From Diphasiastrum complanatum (Eukaryota > Streptophyta > Lycopodiopsida > Lycopodiales > Lycopodiaceae), in contig CM055095.1 of NCBI GenBank assembly GCA_029204225.1, positions 64,930,158 through 64,994,157 on the forward strand: 64,000 nt of DNA, written 5' to 3'. Position numbers and translations under genes: made by a program. This document shows positions 21,801 to 33,498 of the stretch, piece after piece. The stretch's first letter is position 1. The number at the start of each line of letters is the position of its first letter. The notes beneath the pieces are model-generated. The model did not search any database. It had not been told where the DNA came from and saw only the letters and a program-made list of their open reading frames with translations.

Positions 21801-22454
21801 TGTGAAAAAACTCAGATCCAAAAGATGCTAAAGTTTCATAAAGATCTTGGCCATGGAAGTTATGCACATCTAGATTGAAAAAATGATAGAAATTGTGATG
21901 TTAAGCATACTAAACATCAACTAAACATCAAGATCTGATCATAAGCTTCCACAAACAGAAACTTGCTGTCCCTGTCCGTACTTCAGAGCCTACAACCTGC
22001 ATTTCACACGTGTGAAGCCATAGCAACAAAGAAATCACAATTCTAGTGGCTAGAATGCAAGATATGAACAAAAAAGTGAGAGAGAAGAAGATGGATCTTC
22101 AAAGAGCATAACATTCATTCAATAGAATGAAAATGAGATGTGTACATACTCGTGGAGATGGCTATTTATAGCAGCCATAGTGCCTCTTGGCCACTTGTCT
22201 TATGATAGGCTAAAATTGGGGTCCAATAGGATTCACCCATCTACCTAGAAATTTGGTCAAATAGGAATGCACCAAATTATGAGCCAATAGAAGAGCTCCA
22301 CACTCGACCTCCTCTAATTAATGTGACCTCAAAAGTAGTGTACACATACTTTGGGCCTCTACATACATGTATGAACCTATCTCTAACTTTTATTTGGCCA
22401 TAGGCCTACAAAATCTCAAGTTAGGAAAATACTACTAGTTGACAATTTTTCACA
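21801..22454 (-). repeat. 5' LTR (654 bp) of intact copia element
   Basis: Same sequence as 16592-17245 as far as I can compare. On the minus strand the TATA box TATAAATA (22163-22170) would start transcription towards gag. Confidence 0.96.
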
Positions 22455-22459
22455 CTTTC
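22455..22459 (+). repeat. target-site duplication CTTTC, right copy
   Basis: Matches 16587-16591. Confidence 0.93.
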
Positions 22460-22592
22460 TGTCTAATTTTGGGCCTAAAAACAAGAATGTTCACATCCAA
22501 GAAGTGCTCAATGTAGCCTGGTAACAGGCAAAAACAATTCTGAAACCTGAGAGAGTAAGAAGAATAATTCTCTAGAGCAGAGATTCAGTAAA

Positions 22593-24687
<2,095 letters not shown>

Positions 24688-25190
24688 TTAGGCTCTATCT
24701 CTGAACCTTTTCAGGGAGTAGCCGTGGGAGAATGGCGTCCATAAATGTAGAATAGCTACATCTGTAATATTGGCCATGTCGGAGTCAATATCAAACTCTT
24801 GAGAGCATAGAACACTCTCGTCATCGATATACAAGATTATTGATTTGTCATGAGGTAGCCAAGCGACGTGAAGCAAGTCCTCGTTGTGGGGTTGAATGCT
24901 AACATAACTGACATTGAAGATAGGAGTATCCAAATCAGTTGGTTCAACGGCGGATTCATCGCTATCAGTGTAATGTGTATTGAGCTCGCAATGTGCCGCA
25001 TTGACAAAATCAATTGTTGCCAAGCTGTGGCTCCAGTTGATGAAATCTGTAGTCTTGGCTTTATATTTATTCCTATCCATATTAACAAGATTCTGATAAT
25101 GAATCATGTTCTTATTTTGTGATCTGGACAAGGAAAAACTGAGGACAAGACTTAAACTTTAAATAAATTTTAGAAAAAACTTATATTCTA
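24688..25190 (-). pseudogene. unknown intron-containing gene, copy 2 (fragment)
   Basis: On the minus strand, 25190-25040 repeats the exon seen at 26420-26270 and 45065-44945: SRSQNKNMIHYQNLV here, SQNKDMIHYQDLV and KQNKNMIHYQDLV there. Upstream (25280-25190) the sequence is similar but frameshifted. Downstream of KYKAK the sequence departs from the other copies and continues open to 24688 with acidic and aromatic residues (HVAWLPHDKSIILYIDDES). I do not recognise this second part. It could be another exon of the same family or a fusion with a different sequence. Confidence 0.45.
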
Positions 25191-25439
25191 GGTCCCTCTG
25201 TGATAGAAGGAAGGAAAAAAAGAAAAGACAAAAAAATGACTTAAAATATTCAATTCTATCAGTTATTCCAAATTTTTGAAAAAAAGACAGAAGCTTAGAG
25301 TCATAATCTGACATCGCTCTAACAACAACAACAACAAAAAGTTAGAAATACCAAGTATTGGACTCAAGTGCAAGGATGTAACACTTAAAAAAAAAAAAAA
25401 CCAGGAGCGCGCTCAAAATCGATATCACTAGGTGGAATA

Positions 25440-26520
25440 TCAATCGTGAGCACACTAGAACAAAACCAAGTTCTCTAACGGGGTAAGGCATGCTCGAGAG
25501 TCTCTACCCTCCTCGACGAATTGCAAAATCATCAAGGTATAGAGTTTCTTGGAAATAAAAAAATAAAACTAACCTCTAGTATAAAATCTAACATTATTGA
25601 TCAATTAGTACAAGCAAAGATACAAAACTTACGCATTCGGCTTTGTCTTCCTCGATTACTGTCTCACCATCAACATTATGACCACCTCTTGATGTCAATA
25701 AGGTTGGTGTATAGACAGTTGGTTTTGGAAAACCAAGTTGATTTCGGAATTTGAGAAACTCCTTTTCAAAAGGAAGATCATCTTCTTTTTGATGCATTTG
25801 CTCAATAGCCATTTTCAAGCAATCTTTCTCTGTATAAAATTCATTCTTAATTATATCGTCAACACCAGGGAGAGAGAGAAGATCATCAATATCATAATCA
25901 ATTATATCTGAAAATTCATGAAGCTCCTTGCTCAAAATGCAAAGAACCTCGGCTTTTGTGAAATCAGAAAGATCCCCTATTGTCCGATACTGTCAAAAAA
26001 GAATTGTTATCTATATTGTAACTAGGCAAGGTTATTAGGGATTTAAACTAATGCTTGTTTCAATAAAAAAGATTCTATATCTATAGGCTTGGATTTGTCG
26101 AATTTTGTACTGCGGAAGAAGCATCTTCAGAGATAGAAGACGTGGAAACATCCGAATTGTCAAAAATATGTAACAAAAGAAAAATTAATAAAAGCAGATT
26201 GAAACTCTACAAATCTACACTTTTTATTGTGTATTTGACAATCATCTACAGACTTGAAATCATCATACAACTTGGTGTACATTCTTTTAAGCTTAGCTTT
26301 ATAACTATGCCTATCAAGGCTACTAAGTCTTGATAATGAATCATGTCTTTATTCTGAGATCTGAACAAAGGGGTACTTAGCAGAGACTTAAATCTGAGAT
26401 AAATTTGAGAAAATGCTTCCACACCAGGATCCTCTGTGATAGAAAGAAGAACAAAAAGAAAAGGAGAAAAAAGTGTTTTGAAATACTCTATATTGTAAGT
26501 AATACTAAATTCATAAAAAA
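25440..26520 (-). pseudogene. unknown intron-containing gene, copy 3 (most complete)
   Basis: On the minus strand, an exon begins after acceptor TATCACAG near 26425 (GVEAFSQIYLRFKSLLSTPL, SQNKDMIHYQDLV) and runs through RMYTKLYDDFKSVDDCQIHN to about 26190. A serine-rich part follows at 26160-26060. After acceptor TTGACAG near 25990 comes the acidic exon 25989-25633 (SKELHEFSDIIDYDIDDLL, DDLPFEKEFL, GGHNVDGETVI). An 85 bp intron (25548-25632, GTAAGT...CCAAG) leads to a last exon from 25547 that matches copy 1. The exon order and intron match those at 11119-12064. Stops between exons 1 and 2 suggest decay. I cannot name the protein family. Confidence 0.55.
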
Positions 26521-26640
26521 AAAATAGCAGACTGAAACCAAATTAGACATTTCTGAAAAAAATTATAGAAAAAAAGATGTTGACAAACTAATAAATTTGA
26601 AAAAATTATAGAAAAAAGAAGGTTGGGGATATCGATTTCA

Positions 26641-27663
26641 AGCGCAAAATGGGAGGGCAAGTCAAACTGGGAAGGACTGTGCACTTGGGACCGATATCAC
26701 TTCGGTCGATCTGTGAGAAATGTCACCATGTCGCTCATGCTAGATGCTTGTTTCGCTATTAAAGCCATGCAGGCCTTACAGGCTGCTACTGAGGACTATT
26801 TGTCCCAGTTTTTTGAGGATTCAATTCTTCTAGCCATGCATGGTAAGAGTGTTACCATCATGCCCAAGGATTTGGTAAATCTCAAAATACTTTGGGACCG
26901 TTATTCAGGTCTTCATGTGGATAACGCCAGCACCTCTAGAAATCTGCCTCTGGATAGATCAGACCTCCTCCTGACTATCTCCAACAAGAAGAGAAAGCAG
27001 ACTGTTCCTAAAGAATCTGGATCTCGTAGGCCAGTTGCTTGCCCCTCCGAAAGTCATCCATGCAAAGCAGCCCCGCATCATCCTGACCACTAGTTCAACG
27101 TCTTCAGACTCTGAATCAGACTCATGACCTACTTCCCCTCTTCTTGTTACTCATCAACCTCCTCAGAAGGTTTCCTCGTAGAAGGTCAAGATAACCCAAG
27201 AGGAGCTTGACAAGATAACAAAAAAGTCCGTAAATATTATTTCCACATCCATTCAGAACCATGTACATAACCTTTTTGTTAGAATCCCATACAATCCTCG
27301 GCAGATATATTTTGTTTCTACCCATTATAATGAATATGAATCTTATCTAACCAATAAAATTGATAAATTCGGCAACTACTTTGACTTTTTTTTTTTCAGA
27401 TACAAATAAAAGCTTTTGATTAGGTCCCAAATTTTGTGAAGATCTTAAAAATAAAACTTCCGAGATTTCACATGCTATTGTTGAAGCCAACCAGAACTTT
27501 TTGCAGCACAGTATTAGTCTCGATTTCATAGGAGATGTTTTTGTTGTTAGTCATTTTTTCTTGACGGTAGTGAAGGCAAAAGAGGCCAATTTTGAGACGA
27601 CTGTTTATTATATCGAGTGCGGTCCAGTGGCCAAATTATATTTGATTCCATATGAAAATAAGT
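26641..27663 (+). pseudogene. histone H3-like gene with C-terminal extension, copy 1 (partial)
   Basis: The open frame at 26641-27093 contains AMQALQAATEDYL then FFEDS, AMHGK and VTIMPKD, in the spacing of the histone H3 fold (ALQEAAEAYLV, LFEDT, AIHAK, VTIMPKD in ordinary H3). The ED before YL matches centromeric H3 variants better than canonical H3. The H3 tail and the LREIRR segment are not visible; the first 30 codons are unrelated. After the fold comes an extension (HVDNASTSRNLPLDRSDLL, then a basic KKRKQ). Beyond a stop at 27093 it goes on in shifted frames: ITQEELDKITKKSVNIISTS near 27190, NYFDF near 27370, and CEDLKNKTSEISHAIVEANQ near 27440 to a stop at 27663. The same extension follows the H3 fold at 46049-47040. 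It is broken by a stop at 27128 and an indel in a T-run near 27390. Confidence 0.7.
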
Positions 27664-28881
27664 AAGTTTTGCTAGTTTGGTGTTGATGTCTTTTATTTTG
27701 ATGATTATACTCTGGTTAAAATTGATTCTAATTTTATTTTGATTGTTGTAGTCTGCATTGGAGCCTAAACATTTTTTCTGTGAAAATAAATTAAGAGGGA
27801 ATAACAAATGTTCTATGTGTAAAAATAAACTCACTGAGAATACACATAGAGAATTTGATTATCTGCTTCATGCAGTCGTTCGAGAAATACTGACAACGGA
27901 ATCAAAGTATGATAATATATCAATACTCACAGTTACTTTTTTTGTGATTCTAACAGTTGAATCCTTGCAAATTTATCTTTGAATGTATATATACATGTTG
28001 GACTAAAATTTTGGAAGTCAAATTTCCTCCTGATGATGTTCTGAAATCCAAATTCTGGCCTTCCAAAAAGATCGAAATGATAGTTTTGTCTATTTGCTTT
28101 TTCGAAATGTTCCTTTTATTTTGGCAATCTCATGATTGCGTTAAAATCCTATTATTTTGTAAACAAAAAAGATATAGAAGCCATTTCAACATTTATCTTT
28201 GTCAACCACAATAGAAAACTACAGAAAATATAAAGAATTGAATATTCAAGAGTTGGATTCACATGTGAAATGGAGAAAGGAAATGGCAAAGGCTCACCTC
28301 TCGAGTTCCCCACGTCAGAAGTTAAGGATGAGTGAATTTCCAGTTGTGTATGACATCTCATTGGGCTCCAACCTCATCCAAGGGGATGGAGGTCCTAAGA
28401 GTTAGAATTTAGAAGAGTTGCAACCATGTCATCCCTCAAGGCCTTTGTCACCGAGGGTTGAGGGCCAACTTGGCACCCTAGGCATCATTGTAAAGATGGT
28501 CATTAGAGTTTATACCCAAGATCTACTCTACATATGAGAGAGCCCACATCCAACTTCCAAGGCATATCCACAAGCATATCCACACATATATCAAGATTTG
28601 GAATCTTTTGATGATTTACAAAATCGGATACTCCCTAAAATTTTGTTGTTGGAAGTTTGTTATGTAGAAAGGGTGTCTCTAGTGCCATTGACCTTATCCA
28701 ATCCCAATATCCGATCTTATGCCGTCAAGGTATGATCTCTTTTTCCAATATGTACATAAGAATTCTAATGCCTGGCCCCCCTACCTTTTGGTCCTTTGAC
28801 TAAGAGCGCCCACAATGCGACTAACCGTATATGATTCAAGATTGATTAGGGTAGGAGTAAAGTAAACGCGATTAAAACGTG
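27664..28881. other. no gene seen
   Basis: Low-complexity AT-rich DNA with short open stretches on the plus strand (27758-27982 containing CSMCKNKL, 27957-28214, 28199-28405). The first could be a distal exon of the H3-like gene because a GTAAGT donor lies at 27661, but I find no second copy to support this. Confidence 0.3.
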
Positions 28882-29109
28882 ATGGGAACGCCTGCTGTGC
28901 ATTTTCCTTCATCCTTCGCTTTTCCTACGTTTTTCTCGTCTTCTTCTTCTTCTTCTTCTTGCCCTGCGGCCTGCCTGCACTTTTGCTTTGTTGTCTGTTT
29001 CTTTGTTCGCTGTAGCGTCTGTGGGTCGGTGAATTCATGCTCGTCGCAAAAGCGTAGCAGCCGGCGTGCTGGAGCAGCATTTATGATAGGGGTAGAAGTA
29101 ATCATGTGA
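28882..29109 (+). other. 75-codon open frame upstream of the bZIP gene
   Basis: ATG 28882 (MGTPAVHFPSSFAFPTFF), a polyserine run from a TCT/TTC repeat (28939-28960), then CPAACLHFCFVVCFF. It is not similar to the conserved sucrose-control upstream peptide of group S1 bZIP genes. It could be an upstream ORF in the transcript, or chance; the opposite strand is also open through the same repeat. Confidence 0.25.
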
Positions 29110-29274
29110 TGATTATTGGTTGCAAAATCGGGGCGGAAAAGCTTTCAGAACAACGATTGGATCGTAACTCTGATGTAGATTCTAAGGTTGTTCAATGTAC
29201 TGTACTACTGTAGCAGCTGGCTGCTGTAGTTTGTCTTCCTACGTTTTCTTCTCCGTATCTAACTAGGATCTTTA

Positions 29275-29680
29275 TGCACTTGATTTGGTTTTATCTTTGT
29301 CTTTGTCTTTCTTTATGTTTGAGCTTGAGCCTTGAGGTAACAGTTTCGTTTCCTGAGTCCTGAGTCATCACGCATCCCTCTTAAAAGCTTATTCGCACAT
29401 AATTTTTGGTGTTTCAACTTTCGAGCCCCTATATGCACTTGACTTATTATTTTTGTCCTTGTCTTTCTTTATGTTCGAGTAACAGTTTTGTACAACTCTT
29501 CACGCTTCCCTCCTTGAAGAAAGTGTATTCGCATTTAATTTGTGGAGTTGGTTTCTATCTGTACTTGACCTGGAATTGTCTTTGTACTATTTTTATCTCT
29601 ATCTTTGAGGTATCAGTCTCGTCTCTTGAGACTTGACGCTTCCATCTTTTAAGTGCTTTTAATTTGTGGGGTTATTTTTG
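29275..29680 (+). repeat. three imperfect tandem repeats in the bZIP 5' region
   Basis: Units begin near 29275 (TGCACTTGATTTGG), 29433 (TGCACTTGACTTATT) and 29560 (TGTACTTGACCTGG). Each runs through GTCTTTCTTTATGTT or its variant, GTAACAGTTT, CACGC.TCC.TC and a TTAATTTGTGGGGTT end. Unit lengths are about 120-150 bp. They lie 90-490 bp before the bZIP start codon, so they are in the promoter or 5' leader. Confidence 0.75.
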
Positions 29681-29762
29681 TGTAATCTCATCCTGTTTCT
29701 GCTGTGGCTGCTGTTGTTAGAGCAGCGGCAACGGTGAGTCACCGTGAGTGGAGCAGTTGGAA

Positions 29763-31060
29763 ATGAAAATTTCTGGTTTGCCTAGAGCTGAAGCAACATA
29801 TTCCGGCCCCGTTACCAGTATGAACTCGTGGAACAACAGCTTACCAGCAGTTAGAGCTGGATTGCACGCAACGATAATGACCACTGTTCAAGGTGCGGCG
29901 CCAGAGATTTACAATTATGTTTCGAATGCTCTACCTTCGGCTTCTCTTTCGCATGGTGAGTTTCTACTTAAAACATCCGTTTGTGTTAAAAGAAACAAAT
30001 GTATCGATCAATCACGGAGGACATATCAAGTTTCAAAGATCCTTTCAAACCTATGCAGATAAAGTTGCACAGATTCCTCCCCAATACTTGTGATGACTAT
30101 AGAGGCCTATTGTTGGCGTCTTGTAGGATATTACACCTTTATTTTGTCATATTATGTGTTCTCAAGGCAGTGTGTTTTTTCAAACTTTACCTATAATTGC
30201 TGTCCAACGGATTATCTTTGATTGAAGTATCCTGAAATCTTTTTGCTTTCTATGTTTCTATTATGCACATGGGTTTTCAACTTCTGACTGGCTTGGAAGG
30301 TATGAACAAGGCTCAGCTTGTGGCAAATGGTGCGGAAGCTCGTATCTGTGGAATACAAAATGCGACTGACATGTCAAAAGCCGAATTTAAAAGTGTTTCT
30401 GCAACCAAATCACAAACGACCTCAAATTCTAATCGGTTAAATTCCCAAGTGCCTGCTGTAACAAGTTTTTCCGGAAATAGGAGCGATTATTCAAATCAGA
30501 TGGGAGATTTTGAGAAAGTGGATATGAAGCACTCAATCGCGTTGTCAGATAAGCCCAAATATCAGGAGTTTTCATCTTCTGCTAAGAATATTGGTGGAAT
30601 TGCAAATGGCAGAGCAAATGGAACGATGGACAATGTTATGCAACTTCCGTCAAGCTCCGCCTCTGATGATGATCAGCAGGTGGTAGATGAGAGAAAGCAA
30701 AAGCGCATGCTCTCAAACAGAGAATCGGCAAGACGCTCACGCCAAAGAAAACAACAGCACTTAGAAGAGTTGAGGGAACAGCTGCTGCGACTTCGAGCTG
30801 AAAACAGTCAAATGTTGAACAAGGTGACCGTTGTATCTCAGCAATTTGCTCAGTTGAGTCAGGAAAATCAGTTTCTCCGAATTCATGCAATGGATCTTAG
30901 CCAACAGTTACAGCGTCTAAATCACGATATTGTAACTCAGCATCTCGGTAGCTTCAATGCACTGGATCGTGATATTGGACATTTCGTTATGCCTGCTACA
31001 AGCACGAGTTCCGTACATTCATCTCAAACTTTGAATTTGGATATGTTACCCCTTCCTTGA
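29763..31060 (+). CDS. bZIP transcription factor, two exons, 317 aa
   Basis: A nuclear DNA-binding regulator. Exons are 29763-29955 and 30300-31060, joined by a 344 bp GT-AG intron (CATG|GTGAGT ... GGAAG|GT); the lengths sum to 318 codons with stop. The ATG at 29763 is the first in frame after a TGA at 29745. The basic region includes SNRESARRSRQRKQQHLEEL, with the invariant Asn204 and Arg212 (N-x7-R) and then x9 to Leu222. Zipper positions are 222 L, 229 L, 236 M, 243 V, 250 L, 257 L, 264 L and 271 L, eight heptads. The basic region and long zipper resemble plant group S bZIPs, which bind ACGT-core sites and dimerise with group C. Those are usually about 150 aa without introns, so the long Ser/Asn-rich N-terminal part and the intron are unusual. 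An acidic SSSASDDDQQ run precedes the basic region. No stop or frameshift is seen. It is the only convincing host gene in the window. Confidence 0.93.
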
Positions 31061-33498
31061 CCCTCGGTCATTAGGATTTGAATGTATATCTATTCCCCTT
31101 TCTTTCTCGACCTGGACATACCTTAACATGTCGAAGAGACTTGAAGTATTTTCTGACATTGATGCAAATCTATTTGGTTGTACTTTAAGGAGCGGTGCAT
31201 TATATTGCAGCTCTAGTAAAGAGCTTATTTTTTTAGGTGGAAGGTAATTTTCCTTCTTCTGATCTGTACAGGTATGAACAGCAATTCTTTTTTCTTTAAG
31301 CACACTTAGGAAGAGACGGTGTTTACATTGTATATTCTATTCCTTTTCAACTTGAAATAAGACAGAAATTGTTAAGCTCATATTCTTTTCAGGATTTAGG
31401 TTCTCCTTTCGTACTTCGTATTCAGCAAATGCAAGTTTGGTTTGGATGACGCTTAATGAGAGCGTTAGTCCTTTTATTTCCAATTTAATCTGGTCAACAT
31501 TTACAGACAGCATCCAGGGAAAGTTTCTCCTCGCTTGCAATGGAATTTTAGGTTACACTTGATTCTATGTAGAACCCCAACAAGTAACAAGGATCTGATT
31601 GGGATTACTTTGAAATAGCATAATAAGTCGTCTTAGAATCTGACTCCTTGTGCTGGAAAATTGACTGAGTTGTTAAGGCTTCATATTGAGGAGTATTTAT
31701 TTTCTGGTAAGGTATTTTCTTTCAAGTCCTAGCAAAGTTTGAAATTTTGGTTCTGAGCAGTTAACTGTTCCAAAGTTTCAATATAATGCTGTGCTTTTAC
31801 CTTGTCTGATACTTACGTGCTGATTGTTGCTAGTAAGTCATTCATGTGAAAATAAATTTTTCTGCAATTCTGCCTTCACAACTTGTAGAGTTTACCACTT
31901 GAGAATCATTGTAGACCTACATACATATTACCCTATAACTGATTGTAGACTTTGCTCTCTATTTTGGGCTTTGTTTCGAGGAAAGTTCCAGGCCTGAGGA
32001 CCTTCCATGTGCTATGTGGCAGGTGCTCATTGGTTGTTCACATAAAATTTTTGGCGGAGGGTTGATGCTAGATGTCAATCTATCATTAGCTGTCTGCATG
32101 AAAGTTTTGATAGAAGGTTTAATAATTTTGCCTTAGAAGTAGATTCTGCTATTTGAGGTGGCTGAAAAATAGAAACTGCTACAACCCTTGATATGGAGTT
32201 AGATACACAGGTACAACTGGCCAATGTTCAGAGTTCATCTTGCAGAGCCCTTAGAAGCACAAAAATGTTTACAATAAGTAATTAAATGAAAGATTTAAAA
32301 ACATGATAGCAAGCCACTTCTCCTACGAGGTGTTTTCCTTTGTATTCTAAAGTTTGGAAGGATGATAAAAATGTCAGCCTCTGAATTCGAAGCTGCAACC
32401 TGCAATGAGGATGCTTTTGAAATAGTCAAACAGTGGCACTTGGTTGTATCTTGGGATTCTTGGCATGACTTGAAGTTCTATAGTTTTGTGGCTTCATTTA
32501 ATGTGATGTCCTGGCTGAAGTGGTGGCACTTGCCTTGCTGGCTGGGCTTAGTGAGTTGGTGTTGAGAACTTTTTTTGGGGATTATTATTAATAATTAATC
32601 TTTTGAAGCTATATAAGACTTTTTTCAAACCCTTTTTCATCATTCAGGTACATTATGAACTCTTTGTAACTTATCCAAACAGCCAAGGGCTCTGTGGAAG
32701 GTTTCACCTTCTTTATTAGTTTTAGATTACACTAATCCAATTGTGTTTAAATTATGTAGGATATGATACTTTCCTTGCATGCAGCACAAGGCAGTTTATA
32801 TAGTTCAGCGTTACAAACTTGGTGCACCTCATTTTCTAGATCGTTAGCTGTAAAGCACTAGTTATTTAACCTTTTTGCCAGCTCCACATACCTGCATACT
32901 TTTCATGGATTTTTCATTCTACTGGCTAATGTATGCCTGTTCACATTGATACAATATATATATCACAATCAGAAAATGATGTCCTTTATGATGTCAAAAG
33001 GACAGCCAATAACCATCCTTTTGACATAATGAAAGGATGGGTTTAGGGGCTGTCATGTAATCTCCGTCCTTGTTTTGAAAGGCTGAAAGGGGCCTGATTC
33101 ACCCCATTATCCATAGCATGGAGGATCTAAGCTTGTTGGCTTGGTGGCTTTTACCTAGGCCTTTCATTGTTTTTTGTGCATGGATGGGGTGCGCCTGCAA
33201 CTTGGACACATTGCCCAATTTGGCCCTAGCTTAATCACAGCCACACTTTTTTTTAATTAAAAAAATTAATTTTTTATTCACATAAACCTGCCCACAAACT
33301 CATTGACACATGTTTCTTTATCCTATAAGTTCATTGCAGTTCTTCCAACTACATATATACTAAAAAATACACATGGCCTTCTAAATTGTGTGCACATGGG
33401 CGCATGGATATGGGGCATTGGGGGGCTTAGGTTCTTCTACATGTTGGATTTCTATCTTCTCCATCCTTATTTCATGCTAATCTAGATTCATTTATTAG
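31061..33498. other. bZIP 3' flank, no further gene seen
   Basis: The start is the bZIP 3' untranslated region; its end is not certain. The rest is AT-rich intergenic DNA with no coding signal beyond short chance frames (for example 32362-32565). It contains one clear hairpin (32982-33037). Confidence 0.5.
32982..33037. repeat. near-perfect hairpin (about 21 bp arms)
   Basis: TCCTTTATGATGTCAAAAGGA and TCCTTTTGACATAATGAAAGGA are almost perfect reverse complements separated by about 13 bp. An outer GACAGCC/GGCTGTC pair nearby is also complementary but interleaved. This may be a small inverted-repeat transposon remnant or a hairpin RNA source. Confidence 0.6.

Larger units (their letters stand above)
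16592..22454 (-). mobile_element. complete, apparently intact Ty1/copia retrotransposon
   Basis: A 5863 bp element on the minus strand with every expected part. It has two 654 bp LTRs in which I see no difference, a 5 bp CTTTC target duplication, a primer-binding site next to the 5' LTR, a polypurine tract next to the 3' LTR, and one open 1316-codon gag-pol frame. Identical LTRs mean very recent insertion, because the two LTRs are made equal at integration and diverge afterwards. This is the only element in the window that looks able to make all its proteins. The nested deletion derivative at 1582-3722 is an older relative. Confidence 0.97.

Noticed and set aside
24784-24900. YIDD in the minus-strand frame (SIILYIDDES) as a reverse transcriptase signature
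   Set aside because: None of the surrounding RT motifs is present, so the match is by chance.
28882-29109. Conserved sucrose-control upstream peptide of group S1 bZIP genes
   Set aside because: I looked for its typical aromatic C-terminal end in the open frames upstream of the bZIP gene and did not find it.
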